Assembly: GCA_046732855.1 (NCBI GenBank)
Contig: JBKPNX010000245.1
Span: 1-31,465, forward strand
Origin: JBKPNX01 sp046732855
GTDB lineage: Bacteria; Pseudomonadota; Alphaproteobacteria; Geminicoccales; Geminicoccaceae
Direction of reading: 5' to 3'
DNA length: 31,465 bases
Translations under genes and position numbers: made by a program
Shown: positions 25,282 to 31,465 of the stretch, piece after piece
How positions within the stretch are numbered: position 1 is the first letter of the stretch
Layout: the number at the start of each line of letters is the position of its first letter
The notes under the pieces: generated by a model
What the model saw: the letters and a program-made list of their open reading frames with translations, nothing else
What the model was told of the DNA's origin: nothing
Databases searched by the model: none

Positions 25282-25340
25282 TAGTTGTCAGTTCCGCGCC
25301 CGGCCCTGCAGCAGCTTTGCAGAAAGCGCGCGCGAACCGG

Positions 25341-25356
25341 TGTGAACCAGTTCACA
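25341..25356. promoter_or_regulatory. 16-bp palindrome, possible operator upstream of the MBL-fold gene
   Basis: TGTGAACCAGTTCACA has 7-base arms (TGTGAAC/GTTCACA) around CA. It lies 60 bases upstream of the MBL-fold start and 73 bases downstream of the tRNA-Pro 3' end. TGT...ACA ends and two-fold symmetry suit a dimeric repressor such as the GntR type. No T-run follows, so a terminator is less likely. Confidence 0.4.
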
Positions 25357-25428
25357 AGGCCACCAGCCCGCGCAGGGCCCGCGCAGGTACGGCACAGCTG
25401 TTTCGGATGTCGAGAAACGAGTGAGATC

Positions 25429-25505
25429 TGGTCGGAGTGGCGTGATTCGAACACGCGACCCCCGCCTCCCGAAGACGGTGCTCTACCAGGCTGAGCTACA
25501 CTCCG
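25429..25505 (-). tRNA. tRNA-Pro (anticodon CGG), CCA encoded
   Basis: A 77-base cloverleaf on the minus strand. The acceptor stem CGGAGTG pairs with CACTCCG. The D stem is GCTC/GAGC, and the anticodon stem CCGTC/GGCGG (one G-U) holds the loop TTCGGGA. Anticodon CGG reads CCG (proline). The T arm is GCGTG-TTCGAAT-CACGC. Discriminator A and CCA follow at the 3' end (25432-25429). The G-rich loop and CGG..CCG acceptor are typical of proline tRNAs. No integrase or duplicated 3' end was seen nearby, so it is not an evident attachment site. Confidence 0.97.
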
Positions 25506-25520
25506 ACCCGAAGCGGCCTC

Positions 25521-25549
25521 TATATAGTCGCTGCGCGGGGATCGGGCAA
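25521..25549 (-). promoter_or_regulatory. Promoter of tRNA-Pro
   Basis: On the minus strand TTGCCC (25549-25544), 17-base spacer, TATATA (25526-25521). The mature tRNA begins 16 bases further on, leaving a short 5' leader for RNase P. Good spacing and an AT-rich -10 in very GC-rich DNA support the call. Confidence 0.65.
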
Positions 25550-25594
25550 TCGGCTCGGGCGGGTGACGCGACCGGAATGCGGCGTTTTTGCCGC

Positions 25595-26611
25595 TCAGTA
25601 AGCGCGCTCGACGCAGAAATCCGCGAGATCGAGCATGGCCTGCCGCGCGCGAGTCGGCGGAAAGCGCTCCAGGTTGCGTTGCGCCCGCGCGCTGAACTCG
25701 GCTGCGCGGGTCAAGCTGTCGGCGAGCGCGGCGCATTGCTCCAGCAGCACGATGGCATGCGCGAGGTCGCCCTCGCTCTGCTCGCCCCGCTCGAGCGTGC
25801 GGCGCCAGAACCGCCGCTCCCTCGCATCGCCCCGCTGGAAAGCCAGCACGACGGGCAAGGTGATCTTGCCGTCGCGGAAGTCGTCGCCAATGCTCTTGCC
25901 GAGCACCACTTCGCGCGCGCTGTAATCGAGCACGTCATCGATCAGTTGAAAGGCAATGCCTAGATCATTGCCATAGCGACGCAGAGCTTCGACCTCCTCC
26001 GGAGGGCGTTCGCCGATCACCGCGCCGATCTGCGCCGCCGCGGCGAACAGGGTGGCGGTCTTGGCAGTGATCACCTCGAGATAGCGTGCTTCGTTGGTCT
26101 CGGCGTCGTTCGCGGTCATGAGCTGCGCGACCTCGCCCTCGGCGATCACCGCCGACGCGTTGGCCAGGATCGCGAGCACCTCGAGCGAGCCGTCCTCGAC
26201 CATCAGCTGGAAAGCGCGCGAGAACAGGAAGTCGCCGACCAGGACGCTGGGCTTGTTGCCCCAGATCGCGTTCGCGGTGGCCAGGCCACGACGCAGGCCA
26301 CTCTCGTCGACGACGTCGTCGTGCAGCAGGGTTGCCGTATGGATGAACTCGACCGCTGCCGCGAGGGGCACGTGGCGGCCGCCGCGATAGCCGCACAGCT
26401 GGGCGGCGATCAGCGTCAGCATGGGTCGCACCCGCTTGCCGCCGGCGGCGACCAGATGACCGGCGAGCTGGGGAATCAGGCTGATCGGACTGTCGAGGCG
26501 TTCGACGATCAGCCGGTTGACCCGGCCCATGTCGACCTCGACCAACGCCTGGATCGATTCCAGCTTGGAGGCACCGGTCGGCGCTGCGCGCGGCGAGCTG
26601 ACGGCGGTCAA
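25595..26611 (-). CDS. Polyprenyl diphosphate synthase (ubiquinone side chain; IspB/DdsA type)
   Basis: A 338-residue trans-prenyltransferase that extends farnesyl diphosphate with isopentenyl units to the long chain used for ubiquinone. The first aspartate-rich motif is in ATLLHDDVVDE (DDVVD at 98-102) and the second in AFQLIDDVLDY (DDVLD at 225-229). GGKRVRPMLTLIAAQL binds isopentenyl diphosphate, and IGDDFRDGKITLPVVLAF closes the site. I set the start at TTG 26611 because GGGAGG lies 8 bases upstream; GTG codons at 26617 and 26632 are alternatives. Alphaproteobacteria usually make Q-10, so a decaprenyl product is likely, but chain length cannot be read with certainty. Divergent from the DUF2007 gene. 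Confidence 0.94.
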   Translation of the reverse strand: MTAVSSPRAAPTGASKLESIQALVEVDMGRVNRLIVERLDSPISLIPQLAGHLVAAGGKRVRPMLTLIAAQLCGYRGGRHVPLAAAVEFIHTATLLHDDVVDESGLRRGLATANAIWGNKPSVLVGDFLFSRAFQLMVEDGSLEVLAILANASAVIAEGEVAQLMTANDAETNEARYLEVITAKTATLFAAAAQIGAVIGERPPEEVEALRRYGNDLGIAFQLIDDVLDYSAREVVLGKSIGDDFRDGKITLPVVLAFQRGDARERRFWRRTLERGEQSEGDLAHAIVLLEQCAALADSLTRAAEFSARAQRNLERFPPTRARQAMLDLADFCVERAY

Positions 26612-26682
26612 GCGCACTCCCTCCCGGCACACCTGTCCGGCTGCTGAGCACTAGCTAACAAGGCTTTCGGCGCAATGCAAAC

Positions 26683-26710
26683 TTGGCGCAACGATCATGC
26701 TCCATATAGG
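26683..26710 (+). promoter_or_regulatory. Possible promoter of the DUF2007-methyltransferase-peptidase unit
   Basis: TTGGCG (26683-26688), 16-base spacer, TATAGG (26705-26710), ending 11 bases before the ATG. If used, the 5' leader would be only a few bases long. It lies in the 110-bp gap between divergent genes. Confidence 0.4.
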
Positions 26711-26721
26711 ATGCGCAGACC

Positions 26722-26940
26722 ATGCGGGAACTGCTGCGCAGCAACGACCTCGTCCATCTGTCCTGGGCCCAGGCGGCGCTCTCGGCCGCCGGGATCGAGA
26801 GCGTCGTGCTCGATACCTACGTCAGCGGGGTCGAGGGTAACATCGGGGCGTTCCCGCGCCGGCTCATGATCGAGGACGAACTCCTGGAGCGCGCCCGGGA
26901 AGTGCTCGCCCGGGCCGAGCAAGCGCTCGCGAGTGACTGA
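26722..26940 (+). CDS. DUF2007 family small protein
   Basis: A 72-residue soluble protein. The family pattern is clear: MRELLRSNDLVHLSWAQAAL, then AAGIESVVLDTYVSGVEGNI and FPRRLMIEDELLERAREVL, a single ferredoxin-like alpha/beta unit. DUF2007 members are called putative signal-transducing proteins, without a defined role. Length is typical. The stop overlaps the start of the methyltransferase gene by 8 bp. This DUF2007-methyltransferase-peptidase order next to a polyprenyl synthase is a recurrent alphaproteobacterial arrangement, to my knowledge. Confidence 0.9.
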   Translation: MRELLRSNDLVHLSWAQAALSAAGIESVVLDTYVSGVEGNIGAFPRRLMIEDELLERAREVLARAEQALASD

Positions 26941-27694
26941 ACACCTCACCGACGACCATCTGCTCGGCGGCCGCGTGCGCTTCAGCCAGCCGGCGCGCGG
27001 CTATCGCGTCGCGATCGATCCGGTGCTGCTCGCCGCCGCAGTGCCCGCACGGGCGGGCGAGCGCGTGCTCGACGCGGGAGCCGGCACCGGCGCGGCCAGC
27101 CTGTGCCTGGCGGCGCGGGTGGCGGAATGCCGCATCGTCGGGCTGGAACTGCAGCGCCCCTTGCAGCGGATCGCCAGCCACAACGTGACGCAAAACGGAC
27201 TCGATGCCCGGGTCGAGATGATCGAAGGCAGACTGGAGCGGCCGCCGCCCCGGCTCGTTGCGGCCAGCTTCGACCACGTGATGACCAATCCGCCCCATCT
27301 CGCGGCGGGCGGCGCCAGCCCGTCGCCCGACCGTGAGCGCACGCTGGCCCACGTCGAGACCAGCCTGGATTTGGCCGGCTGGCTGGCCGGTTGCCTGCGC
27401 ATGCTGCGGCATGACGGGCGGCTCACGCTGATCCATCGGGCCGACCGCCTGAGCGAAGTGCTCGCGGCCATGCTCGGCCGGGCAGGGGAGGTGACCGTCG
27501 TGCCGCTCTGGCCCGCGGCCGGACGGCCGGCCAAGCGAGTGCTGGTCCAGGCCCGCAAGGATGCGCGCGGGCCGCTTCGCCTCATGCCCGGCCTCGTCTT
27601 GCATGATGAGCACGGCAGCTTCGAGCCGTGGCTCGAGGACGTCCTGCGGCATGGCCGGGCGCTCGATCTGGGCGGTGGGGGGCACGATGGTTGA
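26933..27694 (+). CDS. SAM-dependent methyltransferase, TrmN6-like
   Basis: A 253-residue class I methyltransferase. Motif I is RVLDAGAGTGAASLCLA (44-60), the acidic end of strand 2 is in IVGLELQ (Glu72), and motif IV is MTNPPHL (117-123). The last is an (N/D)PP(Y/F/W/H) signature of N6-adenine or other exocyclic amino methyltransferases. The N-terminal lead LGGRVRFSQPARGYRVAIDPVLLAA matches the tRNA1(Val) A37 N6-methyltransferase (TrmN6/YfiC) family, whose N-terminus binds the substrate RNA. His replaces the usual Tyr/Phe after NPP. The start is GTG 26933, inside the end of the DUF2007 gene. The target adenosine is not proven. Confidence 0.88.
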   Translation: MTEHLTDDHLLGGRVRFSQPARGYRVAIDPVLLAAAVPARAGERVLDAGAGTGAASLCLAARVAECRIVGLELQRPLQRIASHNVTQNGLDARVEMIEGRLERPPPRLVAASFDHVMTNPPHLAAGGASPSPDRERTLAHVETSLDLAGWLAGCLRMLRHDGRLTLIHRADRLSEVLAAMLGRAGEVTVVPLWPAAGRPAKRVLVQARKDARGPLRLMPGLVLHDEHGSFEPWLEDVLRHGRALDLGGGGHDG

Positions 27695-28544
27695 ATTCAG
27701 GCCATGGCTCTGGCGCTGGCCAGGGCAGGGCCCGCGCGCTCCGGTGGTGCCGGTGGTGCGGCTGTCGGGCGTGATCGGCGGCCCGTCGCTGCGCGGCATG
27801 GGGCTGTCGCTGAACGCCATCAACCAGGCGCTTGAGCGCGCGTTCAAGGTGCGCGGCGCCCGGGCGGTCGCGCTCTCGATCAACTCCCCGGGCGGCTCCC
27901 CCGTGCAGTCGGCCTTGATCGCGGCGCGGATTCGCGCCCTGGCCGGCGACAAGCAGCTGCCGGTGGTCGCGTTCATCGAGGACGTCGGCGCGTCCGGAGG
28001 TTACTGGCTGGCGCTTGCCGCGGACGAGATCTTCGCCGCGGCGAGCTCGATCGTCGGCAGCATCGGCGTGGTCCACGCGAGCTTCGGCTTCACCGAGGCG
28101 ATCGAGCGCCTCGGCATCGAGCGGCGCCTGTACACCGCCGGCGCGAAGAAGGCGATGCTCGACCCGTTTCGGCCGCAGGACCCGGCCGATGTCGAGCGGC
28201 TGACGGAGATCATGACCGCCATCCATACCGACTTCAAAGGCACCGTCCGAGCGCGCCGCGGCGATCGGCTGCGCGCGCCGGACGAGGAACTGTTCGAAGG
28301 CCAGATCTGGACCGGGCGCAAGGCGGCGGAACTCGGCCTCATTGATGGCCTCGGCGATCTGCACGGCGTTCTGCGCGAGCGCTTCGGCGACAAGGTCAAG
28401 CTGCCGCAGATCGGCGCGGCGCGACCCTGGTGGCGACGGCGCCTCAGCGTGCGGCGGCGCCACGTCGACGCGGGCGCCATGGCGGACGCCGTGCTCGACG
28501 CGATCGCCGAGCGCCTGCTGTGGGCCCGCTATGGTTTAGGCTAG
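27687..28544 (+). CDS. S49 family serine peptidase (SppA/SohB-like)
   Basis: A 285-residue protease with a Ser-Lys dyad. The nucleophile is Ser103 in EDVGASGGYWLALAADEI. The general-base lysine is likely Lys155 in TAGAKKAMLDPFRP, the usual distance of about 50 residues. SINSPGGSPVQSALIA (64-79) is the oxyanion region. It is the short single-domain form, about half of E. coli SppA. No strong N-terminal membrane anchor is present; the first 20 residues (RPWLWRWPGQGP) are aromatic and basic, so it may be cytoplasmic or loosely attached. ATG 27687 overlaps the methyltransferase stop by 8 bp. Likely roles are signal-peptide or small-peptide degradation. Confidence 0.92.
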   Translation: MVEFRPWLWRWPGQGPRAPVVPVVRLSGVIGGPSLRGMGLSLNAINQALERAFKVRGARAVALSINSPGGSPVQSALIAARIRALAGDKQLPVVAFIEDVGASGGYWLALAADEIFAAASSIVGSIGVVHASFGFTEAIERLGIERRLYTAGAKKAMLDPFRPQDPADVERLTEIMTAIHTDFKGTVRARRGDRLRAPDEELFEGQIWTGRKAAELGLIDGLGDLHGVLRERFGDKVKLPQIGAARPWWRRRLSVRRRHVDAGAMADAVLDAIAERLLWARYGLG

Positions 28545-28966
28545 CCGCGGCCGCCCGGCAGCGCTGCCAGTCAGGCGCCGCCCCAGTCGAGCCGGCCCGC
28601 GATGTCGGAATGCCCGCCTTGGATCCCGCGCGATTACTTGCCGGCACGGGGGGCGCGAGTGTCTGGCGTACAGATCCCGCCAGCGGCAGCACCCGACTCC
28701 AAGCGAGCTGCGTCGCTCCATCGGAGCGCGCTGGCCGCGCCAACGAGCGTCAGCCCTTTGCAATGCTGGGTGGAATTCTTTGTTCCTACAGTCGCGCCAG
28801 GTGTCCTTCGCGTTCAACTGAGCGTGAGACACGAACCCGTCAGCCCGCCCGTGCAAGAGCTAAGAGCGGGGCACTACCGCTCGGCGTGAATCACATGTTA
28901 CAGTGGTAGAGTGAGTTCGCCCTCTTCGAGCTCGGCGAATTCTGACACGACACGTGCGGGCTCGTC
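28545..28966. other. Gene-poor 422-bp gap before the TIR gene
   Basis: No open frame here resembles a known family on either strand; the frames present are Arg/Ala/Pro-rich shadows of high GC. One perfect hairpin (CTGGCG, 9-base loop, CGCCAG; about 28664-28684) resembles a degenerate T arm but has no cloverleaf around it. The last 90 bases before the TIR gene are less GC-rich and hold a weak TAGAGT hexamer (28907-28912) that could be its -10 element. The gap probably marks the border between the conserved operon and acquired DNA. Confidence 0.5.
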
Positions 28967-30316
28967 ATGGCCAAGACCGCCTTCATCAGCCATGCCTCGG
29001 AAGACGCGGCCATCGCGGCCACGATCACCGAATTCCTCGAGAGCAATGGGGTCTCGTGCTGGATCGCGCCGCGCGATCTGACGCCTGGGCGCGAGTACTC
29101 AGCGGAAATCGTCGACGGGATTGAGTCGAGCGCGGTGTTCGTGCTGGTCCTCTCGGAGAACGCGAACGAGTCGATTTACGTCAAGCGCGAGGTCGAGCGG
29201 GCGGTCAGCAAGGGCAAGCCGGTGTTCCCGATCCGAGTGCGCGAGGTGATGCCGTCGAAATCGCTCGAGCTGTTCATCTCCTCGGCGCACTGGATCGATG
29301 CCTGGAAGCCGCCGATGGAGAAGTATCTGGAGCGGCTCGCGCAATCGATCTCATCGGCGGCCGCGGTCTATCCCGCCGGCGCGCCGGCAGCGGCAACCCC
29401 ACGGCCGACGATCGCGCGGCCCTGGTCTGCGCCGAAGCGCCTTCCCGCCGCGGTCGCTGCCGCACTCGTCCTCCTGCTCCTGACCGGCGCTGGCTGGTAT
29501 GGCTACGGTTTGCTCGGCCGTTCCGGCCCGGCCCGCTCGCCCGCCGATCTCGCGCGCCGCGCAGGATCGGCCACGTCCGAATTCCCGGCACCAGAGGCGG
29601 CCACCTCGACCTCGCGAGAGGTCGCACCGGCGGCTGGGCCGATCGCTCCGGGCGTGCAACAGGCGGCATTGCCCGAGGAAGTTGCACCGACATCCTCGTC
29701 CGGCGCGCCCGAGCCTTGCCCGGGCAGCCTGATCATCAACCGCGACCTGCCGATGCCGTTCACCTGCACCTGCACGGCCGAGGCGACGCATCGCAGCAGC
29801 GGGGCGGTCTGGGGCACGGACGTCTATACCGACGACTCGGACCTCTGCCGCGCCGCCCTGCATGCCGGCGCGATCGGCGCCGGGGGCGGGCCGATCACGG
29901 TGGCGCGCAGCGCGGGACGTCCCCTTTACCTCGGCAGCTCACGCAACGGCGTGGCCTCGAACGATTACGGCAGCTACGACGTGAGCATCGCGTTCGCCGG
30001 CACCCCAACTCCGCCGGCAGGTCCCGAGCCTTGCCCGGGCAGTCTGGTCATCAACCGCAATCTGCCGACGCCGTTCACCTGCACCTGCAGCGGCGCGGCG
30101 GCCCGGCGCGGCAGCGGCGCGGTCTGGGGCACGGATGTCTACACCGACGATTCGGATCTCTGCCGCGCCGCGCTGCATGCCGGCGCGATCGGCGCCGAGG
30201 GCGGGTCGATCACCGTCACGCGCAGCGAGGGCCGCGCGTTCTACACCGGGAGCTCACGCCACGGCGTGGCGTCGAACGACTACGGCAGCTACGACGCGAG
30301 CATCGCGTTCAAATGA
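28967..30316 (+). CDS. Membrane-anchored TIR-domain protein with two LCCL domains
   Basis: A 449-residue protein in four parts. Residues 1-125 form a TIR_2-type domain: TAFISHASEDAAIAATITEF, CWIAPRDLTPGREYSAEI, VFVLVLSENANES and YVKREVERAV, where Glu75 is the likely catalytic glutamate of NAD-cleaving TIRs. Residues about 160-183 are one membrane helix after a basic stretch (RPWSAPKR), which predicts TIR inside and the rest in the periplasm. A Pro/Ala/Ser-rich linker follows (184-248). Residues 249-343 and 354-448 are two LCCL-type domains, 77 of 95 positions identical, each with GAVWGTDVYTDDSDLCRAA and ending SNDYGSYD. Each carries four cysteines suited to disulfides. This looks like a transmembrane receptor with an NADase or signalling output. 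The function is inference; the domain calls are strong. It stands alone. Confidence 0.88.
   Translation: MAKTAFISHASEDAAIAATITEFLESNGVSCWIAPRDLTPGREYSAEIVDGIESSAVFVLVLSENANESIYVKREVERAVSKGKPVFPIRVREVMPSKSLELFISSAHWIDAWKPPMEKYLERLAQSISSAAAVYPAGAPAAATPRPTIARPWSAPKRLPAAVAAALVLLLLTGAGWYGYGLLGRSGPARSPADLARRAGSATSEFPAPEAATSTSREVAPAAGPIAPGVQQAALPEEVAPTSSSGAPEPCPGSLIINRDLPMPFTCTCTAEATHRSSGAVWGTDVYTDDSDLCRAALHAGAIGAGGGPITVARSAGRPLYLGSSRNGVASNDYGSYDVSIAFAGTPTPPAGPEPCPGSLVINRNLPTPFTCTCSGAAARRGSGAVWGTDVYTDDSDLCRAALHAGAIGAEGGSITVTRSEGRAFYTGSSRHGVASNDYGSYDASIAFK
29711..30310 (+). repeat. Tandem internal duplication encoding the two LCCL domains
   Basis: Bases 29711-29995 and 30026-30310 encode 95-residue units with 18 differences, separated by a 30-bp Pro/Thr-rich linker. 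Long stretches are identical at DNA level around the CRAALHAGAIGA and SNDYGSYD codons. A recent in-frame duplication, or gene conversion between the units, explains the similarity. Confidence 0.85.
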
Positions 30317-30415
30317 CCGAACGGCGGTAAAGACTAGTTCCGACCCCTCGATAGTCTCGCCACATCGATCGGGCACGTTCGGGTCTTCACAAGAGCTGGC
30401 CGTCGAGGCGTAGAC

Positions 30416-30625
30416 GTGCTGGCAGTGAGCGGGCATGTCGGCTTGGTGCTGATGGCGACGGTTGCCGGCACGGCGCTCGGCGGCTGGATGTCCGGCGCAA
30501 TCTTCGACCTGACCGGCTCGTACCGCGCCGCGTTCCTGAACGGCATCGCCTGTAACCTGCTCAACATGTCAATCGCATTCTGGCTCCTCCTCGGCTACCT
30601 GCGGCCCAGGACGAGACCGGCATGA
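30416..30625 (+). pseudogene. C-terminal remnant of an MFS transporter
   Basis: About 68 residues remain. HVGLVLMATVAGTALGGWMSGAIFDLTGSYRAAFLNGI matches the last two helices of the major facilitator superfamily, in particular the oxalate/formate-antiporter-like subgroup where G-G-W-M-S-G-A-I-F-D is characteristic. A normal member has about 400 residues; the N-terminal 330 are absent. The frame is open upstream to a stop at 30335, but those residues do not look like MFS helices, so the homology break is near 30420. No promoter or start with a good ribosome site is seen. It is best read as a decayed gene cut by a rearrangement between the TIR gene and the insertion sequence. Confidence 0.8.
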
Positions 30626-30726
30626 CCGACGTGAGCCGACGAGGCGGGGATCTTTCAGGCTCTCACCCGCTTTGAGGCGCAGAGCGAACTGGATATTAGC
30701 GAACTGCCGACAGCCGCTTATGGACC

Positions 30727-31465
30727 CTGGCTGTGTGAAAACGCCTCGCTTCAAATGCTTCGCGCGGTATGAATCCGGCACCAATTGCGGGGGATCGGAT
30801 GAAGCGGTTCGTCGAGGGCGTGGATCGCGCGCAGAGCACGCTGTTTCCCGAATGCCTGGACGACTGGATCGGCGAGGAGAGTCCCGTTCGCGTGATCGAC
30901 GTCTTTGTCGACGAGCTCGATCTGGCCGAGCTTGGCTTCAGCGGGGTCGAGCCCGAGGCCACCGGCCGGCCTTCGTATCATCCGGCGGTGCTGCTGAAGC
31001 TCTACATCTACGGCTATCTCAATCGGGTGCAGTCGAGCCGCCGGCTCGAGCGTGAGGCCGGACGCAACGTCGAGGTGATGTGGCTCACCGGCCGCCTGGT
31101 TCCCGATCACAAGACGATTGCCGATTTCCGCAAGGACAACGGCCGCGCCATCCGCCAGGTCTGCGCGCGCTTCGTCGTCCTGTGCCGCACGATGGGCCTG
31201 TTCACGGACGCCAGCGTCGCGATTGACGGCAGCAAGTTCAAAGCGGTGAACACCCGTGACAGGAACTTCACGCGGGCCAAGATGGCGCGGCGGCGGGCGC
31301 AGATCGAGGCGAGCGTCGCGCGCTATCTGCAGCAGCTCGACACCGCCGACCGCCAGGAACCCTCCGAGGCGCTGGCGACCAAGATCGCCGGGTTGAGGCA
31401 GAAGATCGCGAAGCTCGGGGAGCAGATGCGGCGCCTTGCCGACCTCGAGGCGCGGATGCTCGCCA
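30727..31465 (+). mobile_element. IS1182-family insertion sequence, left part, running off the window
   Basis: The transposase gene (30799 onward) is preceded by GGCTGTGTGAAAACG (30729-30743), a motif often found at the ends of IS1182-type elements, so the left end is placed near 30727. The right end, the matching inverted repeat and the target duplication lie outside the window. It is the only insertion sequence seen. Confidence 0.7.
30799..31465 (+). CDS. IS1182-family transposase, N-terminal part (3' end outside window)
   Basis: An open frame from ATG 30799 to the window edge, 222 residues of an expected 450-500. It begins MKRFVEGVDRAQSTLFPECL. The DUF772 (transposase N-terminal) block VRVIDVFVDELDLAELGF, TGRPSYHPAVLLKLYIYGYL and NRVQSSRRLEREAGRN follows. 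DHKTIADFRKDNGRAIR and VAIDGSKFKAVNTRDRNFT come next, the latter holding the first Asp of the DDE catalytic triad. The remaining residues form a charged helical insertion (ARRRAQIEASVARYLQQLD), characteristic of IS1182 transposases. The gene is intact as far as visible, so the element may still be active. Confidence 0.92.
   Translation, partial: MKRFVEGVDRAQSTLFPECLDDWIGEESPVRVIDVFVDELDLAELGFSGVEPEATGRPSYHPAVLLKLYIYGYLNRVQSSRRLEREAGRNVEVMWLTGRLVPDHKTIADFRKDNGRAIRQVCARFVVLCRTMGLFTDASVAIDGSKFKAVNTRDRNFTRAKMARRRAQIEASVARYLQQLDTADRQEPSEALATKIAGLRQKIAKLGEQMRRLADLEARMLA

Noticed and set aside
25429..25505. tRNA-Pro as an integration site for a genomic island
   Set aside because: No integrase gene and no repeat of the tRNA 3' end were seen in the window; both flanks hold ordinary genes.
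25575..25600. GCGGC-AAAAAC-GCCGC hairpin after the polyprenyl synthase gene, considered as a terminator
   Set aside because: The stem is only five pairs, partly overlaps the end of the coding region, and no T-run follows on the minus strand.
25421..25963. 180-codon frame over the tRNA-Pro gene
   Set aside because: Its start is the antisense of a tRNA and the rest is antisense to the polyprenyl synthase.
28664..28684. Hairpin resembling a tRNA or tmRNA T arm
   Set aside because: The loop is TACAGATCC instead of TTCRANN, there is no acceptor, D or anticodon arm around it, and no tag-peptide reading frame of tmRNA was found nearby.
28430..28909. 159-codon plus-strand frame over the end of the S49 gene and the gap
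   Set aside because: It overlaps a solid gene for a third of its length, and the rest has no conserved pattern or ribosome-binding site.

Overview
The window is a GC-rich chromosomal segment. Gene content and order point to an alphaproteobacterium, probably Rhodospirillales-like. The main clue is the block ffs-dnaX-ybaB-recR-def-fmt-truA facing dapD-dapE and a small membrane protein. Other clues are a DUF2336 protein, an MmcB homologue, and a polyprenyl synthetase divergent from DUF2007, a tRNA/RNA methyltransferase and an S49 peptidase. The taxonomic call is inference; no 16S gene or other decisive marker is present.

Layout. 1-551: 3' end of an RTX (calcium-binding repeat) protein. 590-3832 (-): an FAD-linked oxidase followed by a long acyl-CoA dehydrogenase, a probable two-gene operon. 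3883-6497 (+): consensus-like promoter, then dapD, dapE and a four- to five-helix membrane protein with overlapping genes. 6469-11594 (-): 4.5S/SRP RNA, dnaX, ybaB, recR, def, fmt and truA, a translation and recombination cluster with tiny gaps. 11644-12615 (+): nudC. 12623-13090 (-): mmcB, divergent from a DUF2336 gene (13214-14398). 14594-18756 (+): dnaB, alr, mlaE, mlaF, three of the junctions overlapping by a few bases. 18764-19479 (-): a HEPN/nucleotidyltransferase pair of toxin-antitoxin type. 19650-22397 (-): paaG, paaH and paaI, part of the aerobic phenylacetyl-CoA pathway. 22639-24505 (+): two EamA-type transporters. 24538-25281 (-): a metallo-beta-lactamase-fold hydrolase. 25429-25505 (-): tRNA-Pro(CGG). 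25595-26611 (-): polyprenyl diphosphate synthase. 26722-28544 (+): DUF2007, methyltransferase, S49 peptidase.

The last 3 kb are accessory DNA. A gene-poor 422-bp gap is followed by a 449-residue protein with an N-terminal TIR domain, one membrane span and two near-identical LCCL domains predicted to be periplasmic. Next come an eroded C-terminal remnant of an MFS transporter and an IS1182-family transposase running off the right edge. The TIR-membrane-LCCL-LCCL protein is the most unusual item in the window. The second most interesting is the HEPN/MNT pair, placed where the mlaEF operon ends without an mlaD gene.

Most of the window is housekeeping: lysine/peptidoglycan precursor synthesis (dapD, dapE, alr), replication and repair (dnaB, dnaX, recR, mmcB), protein start and N-terminal processing (fmt, def), tRNA modification (truA, methyltransferase), membrane lipid traffic (mlaEF) and quinone side-chain synthesis. 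Start codons were adjusted where an upstream extension is not family-like; each such choice is stated in the entry.
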